Assembly (NCBI RefSeq): GCF_011398155.1
Contig: NZ_AP021888.1
Span: 186,001-250,000, forward strand
DNA: 64,000 nt
Source: Thiosulfativibrio zosterae
GTDB lineage: Bacteria > Pseudomonadota > Gammaproteobacteria > Thiomicrospirales > Thiomicrospiraceae
Direction of reading: 5' to 3'
Part shown: piece by piece, positions 29,293-41,629 of the stretch
Position numbering within the stretch: position 1 is the first letter of the stretch
Layout: each line of letters starts with the position of its first letter
Made by a program: the position numbers and the translations under genes
The notes under the pieces: generated by a model
Databases searched by the model: none
What the model was told of the DNA's origin: nothing
Seen by the model: only the letters and a program-made list of their open reading frames with translations

Positions 29293-32187
29293 ATGAACCA
29301 GAATATTCGTTTGGCAGCCAATGTGGATGCTGATGGAAAGATAATATACATCAATAATGACTACCTTAAATGGACGGGCTACGATGCCGCGGAATTAATC
29401 GGCCAGTCTGTCTTAAGCCTTCGAGCGCCTAATTTTCCTAAGTTAATTCAAACGACCATTTATGAGCAAATGCGCAAAAATCAGTCGGTGCAGTTTCCTG
29501 TGCAAGAAGCTAAAAAGAATGGTGAGCTTTATTGGGCCGACATGGCTATTCAGCCTATTTTTGAAGGGGGCGTTTATCAGGGTTACACCTCGGTTAAGCG
29601 CATCCAAGAGGACGCCAAGCGCATCGCAGAAGCTGAAAAACTGTATCAGCAAATTCAACAAGGTAAGTTGGTTTACACCAATGGTGACTGGGTCAGTGCC
29701 GCTAAGCATAAATGGTTGACCGGCTTACGCCTACAAACCGCTTCACTGATGACCAAAACAGTGGGTGCTTTATTGGTGGTTTCGCTGATTATTTTAGCCA
29801 TAGCTTTTGTCGATGAGCAGGCGAGTTTGGCAAAAATTGAAAAAGATGCTGCGGAACTGCGCGCCCAAAATATCAAAGATGTGATTGATAACAAAATGGA
29901 CAAAAAAGCAGAGGTGGGTTTAACCAATGCATTAGGCATCACCTTTACTGAGCAGATTCAAAAATTGATTGCTGAAGAAAATGTCCCAGAGCTATTAGGA
30001 ATGCTCTCTGGTATGGGTAAACACTATGCCGATCAATCGAATTACAAAAATATTAAGTTACATTTTGTGAACGAATATGGCGTGTCTTTTTTAAAGTCTT
30101 GGTTGCCACTCAATAAACAAAAAGCGGCAGATATGTCTGATCGTGGATACATCAAAGCCATGATGCAAAAGCCTGAAACTCTGGTGGCGAATGCCTTATC
30201 TTCAGCAGGTTTCAATGTGAAATCAATTGTGCCGATTGTGATTAATGGTCGTTATGAAGGATTTGTTGAGTTTATCCAAGGGGTTGGTTCAATTCGCCGT
30301 GATTTTGCCAACTTGGGACAGCAATATTTGATTGCTATGTCGGTTGACTATGCCATGAAAGGCGATGAATTTAGACAGAAAAACGCCCAAAACATTCCCG
30401 TTTCGGCTGATAAAAAATGGGTGGTTGGTAACGATAAACACTTCTCTATGGAAGTGTCTGGGCCACAAATTGAAGTGCTGCGTCAAACTGACTTAGATAC
30501 CTTATTTAAACAGGGTTATTTAGTGACTTCTGAGTATTATCACGCGGCTGTCCCCGTTTACGATCATGGTCAAAAACTGATGGGATACCATATCGTTACC
30601 GAGCCAGTCGCTAACTTTGCTAATTATGTGAATGAATTATCGCAAGTGGTTAAGGATGATTTTCAAAAGCTAGTGTTTGCATTGGTGTTATTGATGTTGT
30701 TGGCTTCATTGCTCTTATGGAACATGATTATCAAGCCGCTTAAAGCCGTACAAAGCACCATGTTGCATGCCGTTGAAAACCACGATTTATTTGCGCGTGT
30801 TCGCCATTACAGTAAAGACGAAATTGGTCAACTCGGCCGTGCCTATAACCAACAGTCCATGTTGTCACAGTGTTTAGTGGCCGAAGCGAATGCCGCCATG
30901 GAAGAGTTGCAGGCAGGTCGTTTATCTTATCGAATCAATACACCGTTTGATTCAGACTTTGGCTTCTTAAAAGATAGAATCAACCAGACCTGCACCACGC
31001 TGGAAAGTACTTTTGCAGTGGTTGAGCAGTCCATGGAAGCTTTAGTTAAAGGTGAGTTTCATCAACGAGTGCCTCATGATTTACCGGGTGAATATGCCAA
31101 GGTGGTGTTAACCTGTGAAACCGCCATGGTGCAGTTGTCAGAAGTGTTTAAAGACATTAACGAGGTTATGCAGTTTGCTGCCAGAGGTAAGCTTGATGAG
31201 CGTATTCACAAGCTTCAACATGGTGACATTGCGCTGTTACAAAACAGCATTAACGAGTCTTTAGCGCTGATTCAAAAAGGGTTCGGTGAAGTGATTGCGG
31301 CCAGTCAGCGCATGGCAAAAGGGGATTTTAGTGAGCCTATGACTGGGCAGTATGAATTTGCATTAAATGACGCTAAACAGGCTATTAACGACAGCATGCA
31401 AAGTTTAACGCGCACCTTATCAGAAATGAAAGCAGTGGCTTTCCAAGTGAATGACAATACCTTAAATGTGGCGGAAGGCACGCAAAGTTTAAATCAGCGT
31501 ACTCAAGAGCAAGCCGCTTCTTTAGAGCAGACTTCGGCGGCCATGGAACAAACCACGGCGCAAATTCGCAGTAACTTAGAAAATACCCAAGTCGCTGCTC
31601 AAATTGCACACAAACAGTCAGCACTTTTGGCCGATGCCAATCAGTTAATGATTGAAACCAAATCTTCTATGCACAATATCGAAACGGTGTCGCAGCGTAT
31701 TCGTGAAATCACCGGTTTGATCGATTCGATTGCCTTCCAAACGAATTTGCTTGCCCTCAATGCGGCGGTCGAAGCCGCCAGAGCTGGTGAGCATGGGCGT
31801 GGATTTGCGGTGGTCGCTGCCGAAGTGCGTAGTTTGGCAGGTAAGTCTGCTGATGCAACCAAGCAAATTGGAGCCTTGATAGAGTCTACGGCGCAAGCGG
31901 TTCAAATAGGGGTGTCGCAAGTTGATAAGGTGGGGAGTTCGTTAGAGCAGATCACTTCTGAAACCCAGCGTATGAGCAGTTTGGTAGAAGAAATAGAACG
32001 TGCTTCACAAGAGCAATCGCAGGGCGTGGATGAGGTGAATAAAGCTATTTCAAACATTGATAGCATGACCCAGCAAAATGCTGCATTGGTTGAGGAAACC
32101 ACTGCGGCAACCGAAGGCTTGCAACAATCATCAGAGTCTTTGCAGCAGTCAATCAATCAGTTTAAATTGCAAAATCAGCTCAAATAA
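29293..32187 (+). CDS. Methyl-accepting chemotaxis protein with N-terminal PAS domain
   Basis: A 964-residue chemoreceptor. Order: a cytoplasmic PAS domain (about 5-115, with [15 protein letters not shown] and [10 protein letters not shown], Aer-like), a first membrane helix (about 152-173), a large periplasmic sensor region (about 175-455), a second helix (about 457-476), HAMP and a repeated HAMP-like region, then the signalling domain with its hairpin tip [19 protein letters not shown] (about 810-828). It carries both a cytoplasmic PAS and a periplasmic input. No CheR-tether pentapeptide at the C-terminus (it ends LQNQLK). It has AAGGAAAGG before the ATG and a terminator after. Confidence 0.93.
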   Translation: MNQNIRLAANVDADGKIIYINNDYLKWTGYDAAELIGQSVLSLRAPNFPKLIQTTIYEQMRKNQSVQFPVQEAKKNGELYWADMAIQPIFEGGVYQGYTSVKRIQEDAKRIAEAEKLYQQIQQGKLVYTNGDWVSAAKHKWLTGLRLQTASLMTKTVGALLVVSLIILAIAFVDEQASLAKIEKDAAELRAQNIKDVIDNKMDKKAEVGLTNALGITFTEQIQKLIAEENVPELLGMLSGMGKHYADQSNYKNIKLHFVNEYGVSFLKSWLPLNKQKAADMSDRGYIKAMMQKPETLVANALSSAGFNVKSIVPIVINGRYEGFVEFIQGVGSIRRDFANLGQQYLIAMSVDYAMKGDEFRQKNAQNIPVSADKKWVVGNDKHFSMEVSGPQIEVLRQTDLDTLFKQGYLVTSEYYHAAVPVYDHGQKLMGYHIVTEPVANFANYVNELSQVVKDDFQKLVFALVLLMLLASLLLWNMIIKPLKAVQSTMLHAVENHDLFARVRHYSKDEIGQLGRAYNQQSMLSQCLVAEANAAMEELQAGRLSYRINTPFDSDFGFLKDRINQTCTTLESTFAVVEQSMEALVKGEFHQRVPHDLPGEYAKVVLTCETAMVQLSEVFKDINEVMQFAARGKLDERIHKLQHGDIALLQNSINESLALIQKGFGEVIAASQRMAKGDFSEPMTGQYEFALNDAKQAINDSMQSLTRTLSEMKAVAFQVNDNTLNVAEGTQSLNQRTQEQAASLEQTSAAMEQTTAQIRSNLENTQVAAQIAHKQSALLADANQLMIETKSSMHNIETVSQRIREITGLIDSIAFQTNLLALNAAVEAARAGEHGRGFAVVAAEVRSLAGKSADATKQIGALIESTAQAVQIGVSQVDKVGSSLEQITSETQRMSSLVEEIERASQEQSQGVDEVNKAISNIDSMTQQNAALVEETTAATEGLQQSSESLQQSINQFKLQNQLK

Positions 32188-32202
32188 AAGGTTAAACGCC
32201 CT

Positions 32203-32232
32203 AAACAAAAAACCGCCGACGGCGGTTTTTTA
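32203..32232. terminator. Bidirectional intrinsic terminator
   Basis: AAAAACCGCC-GAC-GGCGGTTTTTT stem with T run, between the convergent chemoreceptor and spoT genes. Confidence 0.92.
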
Positions 32233-32269
32233 GTTTTAGGCATTTCGCTTGTGCCAGATTGAGAAAATC

Positions 32270-34438
32270 TTAAATGCGGTGAATTTTTTCGACAATCGGT
32301 AAGCGTTTTAAAGTGCGCATGACATCCGCCAAGTGTTTACGGGTGCGAACTCGAATCACTAAGTTCATTAGGCTGTAAGTTTCGTCTTTGTCTTCTGAGC
32401 GCACCCGGTCTATGTCGGTTTTCATTTCAGCGATTTTACTGGCAACGGTTGCCAGTGCCCCGCGACCATTCAAAACTTCAATTTGTAATTCAACATTGAA
32501 AGTTTGATTAATGTCTTCTTCCCATTTCACATCCAGCCATTTCTCGGGATGATTCTTGAAGTTTTTAACATTTGGACATTCTTGGCGATGAATCACCAAG
32601 CCTTTTTCGGCACTGATAAACCCTAAAATATCATCCCCAGGAATTGGATGACAGCAACCTGCATAGTTCACCACCATGCCTTCTGTGCCAGAAATAACCA
32701 GTGGCACGGATGCGTCTATGCTGCCTTGATAGTGGAAGATGGAGTCTTCTGTGCCTAAAACCACATCGTGAATTTGTTTGGCGACCAAATTTGCCAGGCG
32801 TTGTCCTAATCCAATTTCTTGCAGCAAATGATCCCAGTCAGTGAGCTTTAATTCCGTAACGATACAATTGCGAATGTCTTCAGTTAAGCCTTGATACGAC
32901 ATATTGAAACTGCGAATCGCTTTGGTCAGCAAGCGTTCACCTAAGGAAGTGGCTGATTCGGATTGCTGATTTTTTAAGAAATGGCGAATCTGAGAACGGG
33001 CTTTTGCCGTGGTCACAAAATGTAACCAGGCGGGGTTAGGTTGTTGTTCTTGGCTACGAATAATTTCAACGGTTTGCCCAGACTCTAAACGCGAGCGTAA
33101 AGGCACAAGCTTTTTATCGATGCGACAGCCTACCGTTGAGTGTCCAACACTGGTATGGACTGCATAAGCAAAGTCCACCGCCGTAGAGCCTGTTGGTAAG
33201 GTGATAATTTCGCCTCTGGGGGTGAATACATAAATCACATTGGGGAAAAGGTCAATTTTGACATTCTCTAAGAAGTCCAGCGAATTACCAGCACTTTGCT
33301 GAATCTCTAACAGGTTTTTGACCCATTCTTGAGCACGCAACTCAACCGCATAACGGCCCTTATCAACTTTTTGGCTGGTCGCTTCGCCTTCCGCACTGCC
33401 TTCTTTATAGACCCAGTGTGCGGCGATGCCGTGCTCAGACACCTCATGCATTTCTTGGGTGCGCATTTGCACTTCAATGTAAGCGCCAAAGGGGCCAAAT
33501 AACACCGTGTGCAGCGATTGATAACCGTTCGGTTTAGGGATGGCAATATAATCTTTAAAACGCCCTGGGAAAGGTTTGTACAGCGAATGCACAGAGCCCA
33601 AAACGCGATAGCATTCATCGGGTGTATTGACAATCACGCGGAACGCAAAAATATCTAAGATTTCATTAAAACTCAGGCGCTTGTATTTCATTTTTTTATA
33701 CAAGCTGTATAAATGCTTCTCGCGTCCCACCACATTTGCCGGAATTTTATCCAAAGCTAAACGATTGGTCAGTGCCTCATTGATTTGATCAATCACTTCT
33801 TTGCGATTGCCACGCGCTTTTTTAACTGCGTTTTGTAAAACCGCATAACGCACCGGATACATGGCTTTAAAGCCAAGGTCTTCCAGTTCGATACGGAAAG
33901 CGTTAATGCCTAAGCGCGCGGCAATGGGTGCGTAAATATCGAGGGTTTCGTGGGCAATGCGGCGTTGTTTGTCTGGGCGCATGACACCCAAAGTGCGCAT
34001 GTTGTGTAAGCGGTCGGCCAGTTTAATCAAAATGACGCGTAGGTCACGCGACATGGCCAAAATCATTTTACGGAAACTTTCTGCTTGGGCTTCTTGCGGG
34101 TTATCGAATTCGAGTTTACCGAGTTTGGTAACACCATCGACAATTTCAGCAACATTTTGACCAAACTTTTCAGCGACTTCAGCTTTGCTATGAGGGGTAT
34201 CTTCAATGACATCGTGCAAAATCGCAGCGATTAGACTTTCGTGATCGAGTTGGATTTCAGCCAGAATTTCAGCGACCGCAACCGGGTGCCAAATATAGTC
34301 ACCGCCCGATTTACGGGTTTGACCTTGATGTGCAGCAGCCCCAAATTCGAACGCAGCCTTAATGAGTTTAACTTGCTTCTTGCGTAGGTATTTCGACGCT
34401 TTTTCGATTAAACCATCAAGGCTAGTAGGGGTGGGCAT
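32270..34438 (-). CDS. spoT: Bifunctional (p)ppGpp synthetase/hydrolase SpoT
   Basis: Stringent-response enzyme. It has 722 residues. The HD hydrolase domain is intact (ILHDVIEDTPHS, about residues 70-81). The synthetase domain carries RFKD in GRFKDYIAIPKPNGYQSLHT, the RxKD variant of bifunctional RSH enzymes. TGS follows (VYVFTPRGEIITLP), then the C-terminal ACT domain. It sits directly downstream of rpoZ, as in many gammaproteobacteria. Confidence 0.96.
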   Translation of the reverse strand: MPTPTSLDGLIEKASKYLRKKQVKLIKAAFEFGAAAHQGQTRKSGGDYIWHPVAVAEILAEIQLDHESLIAAILHDVIEDTPHSKAEVAEKFGQNVAEIVDGVTKLGKLEFDNPQEAQAESFRKMILAMSRDLRVILIKLADRLHNMRTLGVMRPDKQRRIAHETLDIYAPIAARLGINAFRIELEDLGFKAMYPVRYAVLQNAVKKARGNRKEVIDQINEALTNRLALDKIPANVVGREKHLYSLYKKMKYKRLSFNEILDIFAFRVIVNTPDECYRVLGSVHSLYKPFPGRFKDYIAIPKPNGYQSLHTVLFGPFGAYIEVQMRTQEMHEVSEHGIAAHWVYKEGSAEGEATSQKVDKGRYAVELRAQEWVKNLLEIQQSAGNSLDFLENVKIDLFPNVIYVFTPRGEIITLPTGSTAVDFAYAVHTSVGHSTVGCRIDKKLVPLRSRLESGQTVEIIRSQEQQPNPAWLHFVTTAKARSQIRHFLKNQQSESATSLGERLLTKAIRSFNMSYQGLTEDIRNCIVTELKLTDWDHLLQEIGLGQRLANLVAKQIHDVVLGTEDSIFHYQGSIDASVPLVISGTEGMVVNYAGCCHPIPGDDILGFISAEKGLVIHRQECPNVKNFKNHPEKWLDVKWEEDINQTFNVELQIEVLNGRGALATVASKIAEMKTDIDRVRSEDKDETYSLMNLVIRVRTRKHLADVMRTLKRLPIVEKIHRI

Positions 34439-34466
34439 GGGGAGTGCCTAGTGCGATAAAAAGGAA

Positions 34467-34691
34467 TTAACGGAAAAAAGGTGGGGTGTCTGGGTCAGAC
34501 ATGACCACATCTTTGTCAATGGTGCTTTCAGCCAATTCACGCAAAGCCATAACGGTTGGCTTGTCATTTTGACGCTCTAAAGTGGGTTCTGCGCCATTTG
34601 AAATTTGGCGAGCACGCTTTGCAGCTAAAATAACCAATTCAAAACGGTTTTCAACTTGAGATAAACAATCTTCAACGGTAACACGAGCCAT
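34467..34691 (-). CDS. rpoZ: RNA polymerase omega subunit RpoZ
   Basis: Small subunit that stabilises beta'. It has 74 residues, starting [20 protein letters not shown] with the conserved AAKRARQI and a C-terminal [15 protein letters not shown] ribosome site. It lies 28 nt before spoT. The usual upstream partner gmk is 4.5 kb away because LPS genes lie between them. Confidence 0.96.
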   Translation of the reverse strand: MARVTVEDCLSQVENRFELVILAAKRARQISNGAEPTLERQNDKPTVMALRELAESTIDKDVVMSDPDTPPFFR

Positions 34692-34757
34692 GAGACTTCC
34701 TTAAATTTGAGGGTAAACTATTATTTTAACGGATTTTTTATAAATTTTTTAAAAATT

Positions 34758-35987
34758 TTATGAGCTGGATGCTTTACGCAATTGTTTTTGGAGGGTTTTA
34801 AGGTAGTCCTCAAAAATATGGCTTTGGCTCAAGATCACCTGTTTAGCCGCTTGTCCCATCTGTTCGCAACGCTCTGGTTGTTGCAGTAAGCTTTGCATGG
34901 TCTGGCTAAGTTGTTCATAATCTTGGCATTGAATCAGTGCATTTGCTTGTAATAACAGTTCGGTTTCGGGGATAAAGTCCGACATATCTGGACCTGTGAC
35001 AATGCACTTGCCTAGTGCAGCAGGTTCTAAAACATTGTGGCCACCTTTGGGAACAAACGCACCGCCCATAATGACCAGTTTGGCATGGCTAAACCAAGGC
35101 ATTAAAACGCCTATGCGGTCATCTAGGTATATTTGTGTTTCTGAAGTTAGGGGCTTTTTAAGGCTATGCACTGCAAATGGCACCTTCAGCGTGGCTAACT
35201 GTTGTTGAATGGATTCACTGCGTTTGGGGTGGCGTGGCACAATCACTAAGCATTCTGGGCGTTGCAGCTTAAGCCAGCGTTGGGCAATATTGAGTTCTTC
35301 AGCGTCATGGCTTGAAGCCAGCAAAACATATTCTCGAGGGCTGAGGTTTGGGTAATCCTGGGTTTGTTCGCTTAATAAGCCGTATTTTAAATTCCCTAAG
35401 ATTTGCAGCTGATCAGGACGAGCGCCAAGCGTGATAAAGCGTTGTGCCTCAGACTCGCACCGCGCCAAAATCTGTTGCGGATATTGCAGGGTTTGACCAT
35501 ATGCGGTCTGTAACCACTTGGGTGCTTTAAGGGTTTTGGCGGACAAACGGGCATTGATAAGGGTAATGGCAATATGATTTTGTGCAGTGAGCCGATAAAG
35601 ATTTGGCCAAAGTTCGGTTTCCATGACCCAGAGCACTTGGGGTTGGGTGGCTTTTAAAAAACGACCGACGGCGCTGCTAAAGTCAAAAGGCAAATAAACA
35701 TGATGAACGCTTTGGCCAAATAGGCGTTTGACCAGGTCTGCGCCAGTCGGGGTGTTGGTGGTAATGAGCATTGTATGGTTGTGCGCAAAGTGCTTAATTA
35801 AAGGTTCTGCGGCTTTGACTTCGCCCACCGATGCGCAATGTATCCAAATAGGATGCGTGTTTAAAATGGGATAACCAAAACCCAAGCGTTGTTTAAAAAA
35901 GTGCCAACCACCTTTGCGCTTGTAGGCTTCAATGGCCAGTACCAAGACAAACAAAGGGCTGAGAATTTTAATCAAAAATGTATACAT
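34758..35987 (-). CDS. waaA: 3-deoxy-D-manno-octulosonic acid transferase WaaA (KdtA)
   Basis: Adds Kdo (here perhaps Kdo8N) to the lipid A precursor at the inner membrane. It has 409 residues with an N-terminal membrane anchor (FLIKILSPLFVLVLAIE). Motifs are HCASVGEVKAAEPL (about residues 50-63), METELWPNLYRL with the catalytic Glu, and in the GT-B half ILGNLKYG and GGAFVPKGGHNVLEPA. It is separated from kdsB by a terminator-like hairpin and a palindrome remnant, so it may have its own promoter. No clear ribosome site. Confidence 0.95.
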   Translation of the reverse strand: MYTFLIKILSPLFVLVLAIEAYKRKGGWHFFKQRLGFGYPILNTHPIWIHCASVGEVKAAEPLIKHFAHNHTMLITTNTPTGADLVKRLFGQSVHHVYLPFDFSSAVGRFLKATQPQVLWVMETELWPNLYRLTAQNHIAITLINARLSAKTLKAPKWLQTAYGQTLQYPQQILARCESEAQRFITLGARPDQLQILGNLKYGLLSEQTQDYPNLSPREYVLLASSHDAEELNIAQRWLKLQRPECLVIVPRHPKRSESIQQQLATLKVPFAVHSLKKPLTSETQIYLDDRIGVLMPWFSHAKLVIMGGAFVPKGGHNVLEPAALGKCIVTGPDMSDFIPETELLLQANALIQCQDYEQLSQTMQSLLQQPERCEQMGQAAKQVILSQSHIFEDYLKTLQKQLRKASSS

Positions 35988-36018
35988 GAATTGACGGGCT
36001 TTTGGTTTAAAAAGGCCT

Positions 36019-36064
36019 TAAAAACAACCATACCCTAAAGGGCATAAAGGCCTGGTTAAAATTA
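36019..36064. repeat. Palindrome copy interrupted by 18 bp
   Basis: AACAACCA (36023-36030) and GGCCTGGTTA (36049-36058) are exactly the two parts of the palindrome as found at 25022-25038. They are separated by 18 bp (36031-36048, containing CCCTAAAGGG). Removing those 18 bp restores the copy. It may be an insertion, or a variant with a secondary hairpin. Confidence 0.6.
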
Positions 36065-36090
36065 GGATAAAAAACGCTTAAAAATATGAA

Positions 36091-36115
36091 AAAAGGGCTT
36101 TTCAAAGCCCTTTTA
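36091..36115 (-). terminator. Terminator downstream of kdsB
   Basis: AAAAGGGCTTT-TC-AAAGCCCTTTT hairpin, 18 nt after the kdsB stop on the minus strand, with T run in both directions. Confidence 0.75.
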
Positions 36116-36132
36116 AATCATCTTGGTTTTGT

Positions 36133-36879
36133 TTAATGACCCGCCAATAATAAGGCTTCCATCATCTCTAGGTCACCGGGAACATCCACTTCGGGAGAAT
36201 CCCATTGACTCAGAACAACCTTAATAGGCATACCATTTTCTAAGGCGCGCAATTGCTCAAGCTTTTCTATGTTTTCTAAACGACTCACTGGCAAAGCATT
36301 AAAGGCATCCACAAAACGCTTGGTATAGGCATAAACGCCCAAGTGTTTAAAGGAATCATGATCCCAATAATCTCGGCCATGCGGAATGGTTGCGCGCGAA
36401 AAATACAATGCCATGCCATTCACATCAGTGACTAATTTCACATCTTTGGGGCTGGTGATTTCGGCTTCGTTGACAATTTTAAAAGACAAGGTAGACATTT
36501 CAAACTGCCCACGATAATCATCTGCTTTAAAAGGCGAAATCACCGCTTCAATCGAACCTGGATGGATTAGGGGTTGGTCGCCTTGCACATTGATAATCAA
36601 ATCGTCATCGGCTAAACCCAAAGCGCGCGCGGCATGGGCAATGCGGTCGGTGCCAGATTCCGCTTCGGGTGGTGTCATGACCACTTGGCCACCAAAGGTT
36701 TCAACCACTTCACGAATACGCTCATCGTCGGTGGCGACATACACACCATCCAAACCTTCGGCTTTGGCAACGCGCTCAAACACATGTTGAATCATCGGCT
36801 TGCCGGCAATCAGTTTCAGTGGCTTGCCGGGTAGGCGTGATGAGCCGTAACGCGCAGGAATGAATACAATTGTTTTCAT
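36133..36879 (-). CDS. kdsB: CMP-Kdo (CMP-Kdo8N) cytidylyltransferase KdsB
   Basis: Activates Kdo with CTP for WaaA. It has 248 residues. Motifs are [15 protein letters not shown] (about 6-20), VATDDERI and [10 protein letters not shown]. It follows kdnB after 9 nt. In Shewanella the KdsB next to kdnA/kdnB prefers 8-amino-Kdo, and the same preference here is inferred from context. AAGGG ribosome site. Confidence 0.95.
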   Translation of the reverse strand: MKTIVFIPARYGSSRLPGKPLKLIAGKPMIQHVFERVAKAEGLDGVYVATDDERIREVVETFGGQVVMTPPEAESGTDRIAHAARALGLADDDLIINVQGDQPLIHPGSIEAVISPFKADDYRGQFEMSTLSFKIVNEAEITSPKDVKLVTDVNGMALYFSRATIPHGRDYWDHDSFKHLGVYAYTKRFVDAFNALPVSRLENIEKLEQLRALENGMPIKVVLSQWDSPEVDVPGDLEMMEALLLAGH

Positions 36880-36888
36880 GTTTAACCC

Positions 36889-39177
<2,289 letters not shown>

Positions 39178-39186
39178 CTAAATAAA

Positions 39187-39810
39187 TTAAAGTTGTGTAG
39201 GGTCTAAAAGCGATTGTATGAGGCTGCGATGGTTGTCTTTTTGGACGCAAGTTCTCAAACGATTCGCGGTAAAAATGCTGTGGAGCTGATTAAGCGCCGT
39301 TTCAAAATGGTTGTTAATCACAACATAATCAAATTCAATATAGTGACTCATTTCACTGATGGCGGCACTCATGCGGCGCGCAATGACTTCTTCAGAGTCG
39401 GTGCCTCGCCCCGTTAAACGGCGCTCTAGTTCACTCAAAGAAGGTGGCAAAATAAAGATGCTAATGGCTTCTGGGATGAGTTTGCGCACCAGTTCTGCCC
39501 CTTGCCAGTCGATTTCGAGAATGACATCTTTGCCATCACTTAATAAGTTTTCAACCGCTGCTTTCGAGGTGCCATAAAAATTATCAAACACTTGCGCACA
39601 TTCTAAAAACTCCCCTTGGTGTTCCAAGGTTTGAAATTCGGCGACGGATACAAAATGATAATTTACCCCTTCTTGCTCTCCTGGGCGGCAAGCACGGGTG
39701 GTGGTGGACACGGAAACTTTAATCGTGCTGTCTTTCTCCAGCAGTTTGCTGACCAAGGATGTTTTGCCTGCTCCCGAGGCCGCGGAGATAATATAGAGTG
39801 ACCCTCGCAT
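39187..39810 (-). CDS. gmk: Guanylate kinase Gmk
   Basis: Phosphorylates GMP to GDP. It has 207 residues. The P-loop is [14 protein letters not shown] (about 8-21). GMP-binding residues follow in [11 protein letters not shown] and GVNYHFVS, then [10 protein letters not shown] and the Arg-rich [21 protein letters not shown] ribosome site. It is divergent from aroK. In many relatives it lies directly upstream of rpoZ. Confidence 0.96.
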   Translation of the reverse strand: MRGSLYIISAASGAGKTSLVSKLLEKDSTIKVSVSTTTRACRPGEQEGVNYHFVSVAEFQTLEHQGEFLECAQVFDNFYGTSKAAVENLLSDGKDVILEIDWQGAELVRKLIPEAISIFILPPSLSELERRLTGRGTDSEEVIARRMSAAISEMSHYIEFDYVVINNHFETALNQLHSIFTANRLRTCVQKDNHRSLIQSLLDPTQL

Positions 39811-39896
39811 GGCGAACTCCCCTTTAAGTTTGAGTTAATCTTGTTATTTTAACAAAGGTCACTAAGACTTTGATGTGAAATTTCGATCACTTCCGC

Positions 39897-39911
39897 TACA
39901 ATAGCGCTATG
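39897..39911 (+). promoter_or_regulatory. aroK -10 element, possible leaderless start
   Basis: TACAAT at 39897-39902 ends only 6 nt before the aroK ATG (39909), which has no Shine-Dalgarno sequence. Transcription would begin at about the A of the ATG. The -35 is not obvious, so this is tentative. Confidence 0.35.
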
Positions 39912-40433
39912 CATAAAGAAAGTATCTTTTTAATTGGCCCCATGGGGGCTGGTAAATCTACGGTAGGCCGAATATTAGCGGACAAACTCAACTATCAATT
40001 TGTGGATAGTGACCATGAGATTGAAGCGAAAACCGGTGCCACCATTCCAATGATCTTTGACATAGAAGGCGAGTCAGGTTTTCGTGCGCGTGAAGCGCAG
40101 GTGATAGACGAACTCACGCAACGCCCAGAAACGGTTTTGGCGACCGGCGGTGGGGCGATTATTATGGAAGACAATCGTAAGCATTTGCGTTCCCGAGGGT
40201 TTGTGGTGTATTTAAAATCGCCGGTTGAAGCCTTGGTGCAGCGCACCGCGCATGACCGTAATCGCCCCTTGTTGCAAACAGCTGATCCAGAAGCCGTTTT
40301 GCGTCGTTTGCTGACCGAACGCGAACCTTTTTATACCGAAGTGGCCGACCTGATTATCGAAACCGAACAGGTTTCGGTGCATCGTGTGGTGCGCCAAATT
40401 CTGGACGCACTTGAGCGCGAAGACATTATTTAA
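39909..40433 (+). CDS. aroK: Shikimate kinase AroK
   Basis: Phosphorylates shikimate in chorismate synthesis. It has 174 residues. Walker A is [15 protein letters not shown] (about 9-23), shikimate-binding [15 protein letters not shown] and the glycine motif LATGGGAI. It is followed by aroB after 30 nt, the usual aroK-aroB pair. No ribosome site precedes the ATG. Confidence 0.96.
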   Translation: MHKESIFLIGPMGAGKSTVGRILADKLNYQFVDSDHEIEAKTGATIPMIFDIEGESGFRAREAQVIDELTQRPETVLATGGGAIIMEDNRKHLRSRGFVVYLKSPVEALVQRTAHDRNRPLLQTADPEAVLRRLLTEREPFYTEVADLIIETEQVSVHRVVRQILDALEREDII

Positions 40434-40463
40434 TTCCATCCATTTAAGAACTAAGGAACTGTT

Positions 40464-41555
40464 GTGAAGACACTGACCGTTGATTTGGGCGATAGAAGTT
40501 ATCCCATTTTTATAGGACAAGGTTTGTTAAACCAAGCCGAGCTGGTGAAGCCTTATGTTAAGGGTTCGCAGGTTTTAATCGTGTCGAACACCACAGTCGC
40601 CCCTTTGTATATGGCGCAAGCCAAACAAGCCTTTGCGGGGTTTGATGTGCAAGAAGTCATCTTGCCAGACGGTGAAGAATACAAAAACCTTGAAACCTTA
40701 GATATGATTTTTGCCGCCGCACTGAAGCATCGCTTTGATCGTAAGTGTACCTTTGTGGCTTTGGGCGGTGGTGTCATCGGTGATATGACTGGCTTTGCGG
40801 CAGCGGCTTATCAACGCGGCGTGAACTTTATTCAAATGCCCACCACGCTGTTGGCGCAAGTGGACTCATCGGTTGGTGGCAAAACGGGCGTTAATCATCC
40901 ATTGGGCAAAAACATGATTGGTGCGTTTCACCAACCACAATGTGTCGTTATCGACACCCTAACGCTCAATACCTTGGCAGACCGTGAGTTGTCGGCTGGT
41001 TTGGCAGAAGTGATTAAATATGGCTTGATTCAAGATGCGCCTTTCTTTGCTTGGTTAGAGCAAAATCTACCAGGCCTGGTTAAAAAACAGCCAGATTTGA
41101 TTGTAGAAGCGATTGAACGCTCTTGCCAGTGTAAAGCCGATGTGGTCGCCAGTGATGAAAAAGAATCTGGGGTTCGCGCCCATTTGAATTTGGGTCATAC
41201 TTTTGGCCACGCGATTGAAGCGGGCATGGGATATGGCAATTGGTTACACGGCGAAGGCGTGAGTGCAGGCACCATGCAAGCGGTGTATTTGTCGCGATTA
41301 CTGGGGGATTTAACCCAAGCCGATCAAGACCGTATTCAGGCGATTTTTGAACAAGCCAACTTGCCGGTGTTGCCCCCCTCACAAAGCGCATTGCCCAATC
41401 AAACCTATTTGGATTTAATGGCTGGCGATAAAAAATCGCAAGCGGGCAAAATTCGATTTGTTTTATTAAAAGCCATCGGCCAAGCCTATGTGACGGGTGA
41501 CTATCCCGCGGAGCTGCTCACCCAAACCCTCAATGAGTGGCGCGCCACTGCTTAA
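40464..41555 (+). CDS. aroB: 3-dehydroquinate synthase AroB
   Basis: Second step of the shikimate pathway, NAD+ and metal dependent. It has 363 residues. Motifs are [10 protein letters not shown], the [19 protein letters not shown] region (about 100-118), [19 protein letters not shown], and the metal ligands in [19 protein letters not shown] and [22 protein letters not shown] ribosome region. An exact copy of the dispersed palindrome lies inside the gene at 41069-41080, encoding Leu-Pro-Gly-Leu-Val. Confidence 0.96.
   Translation: MKTLTVDLGDRSYPIFIGQGLLNQAELVKPYVKGSQVLIVSNTTVAPLYMAQAKQAFAGFDVQEVILPDGEEYKNLETLDMIFAAALKHRFDRKCTFVALGGGVIGDMTGFAAAAYQRGVNFIQMPTTLLAQVDSSVGGKTGVNHPLGKNMIGAFHQPQCVVIDTLTLNTLADRELSAGLAEVIKYGLIQDAPFFAWLEQNLPGLVKKQPDLIVEAIERSCQCKADVVASDEKESGVRAHLNLGHTFGHAIEAGMGYGNWLHGEGVSAGTMQAVYLSRLLGDLTQADQDRIQAIFEQANLPVLPPSQSALPNQTYLDLMAGDKKSQAGKIRFVLLKAIGQAYVTGDYPAELLTQTLNEWRATA
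41069..41080. repeat. Dispersed palindrome, copy 4 (inside aroB)
   Basis: Exact ACCAGGCCTGGT in coding sequence, followed by TTAAAAAA as at several intergenic copies. It reads Pro-Gly-Leu-Val. Confidence 0.85.
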
Positions 41556-41562
41556 CATTTTT

Positions 41563-41591
41563 TGAAGGCCTTTCTTGTAAAGGCCTTTTTT
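41563..41591 (+). terminator. aroB terminator
   Basis: GAAGGCCTTT-CTTGT-AAAGGCCTTTTTT hairpin with T run, 10 nt after aroB. It lies before the ribosome site of the next gene. Confidence 0.85.
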
Positions 41592-41629
41592 ATACAACAA
41601 CTCAAATCGCAAACTGCTTAGGAGGCAAA

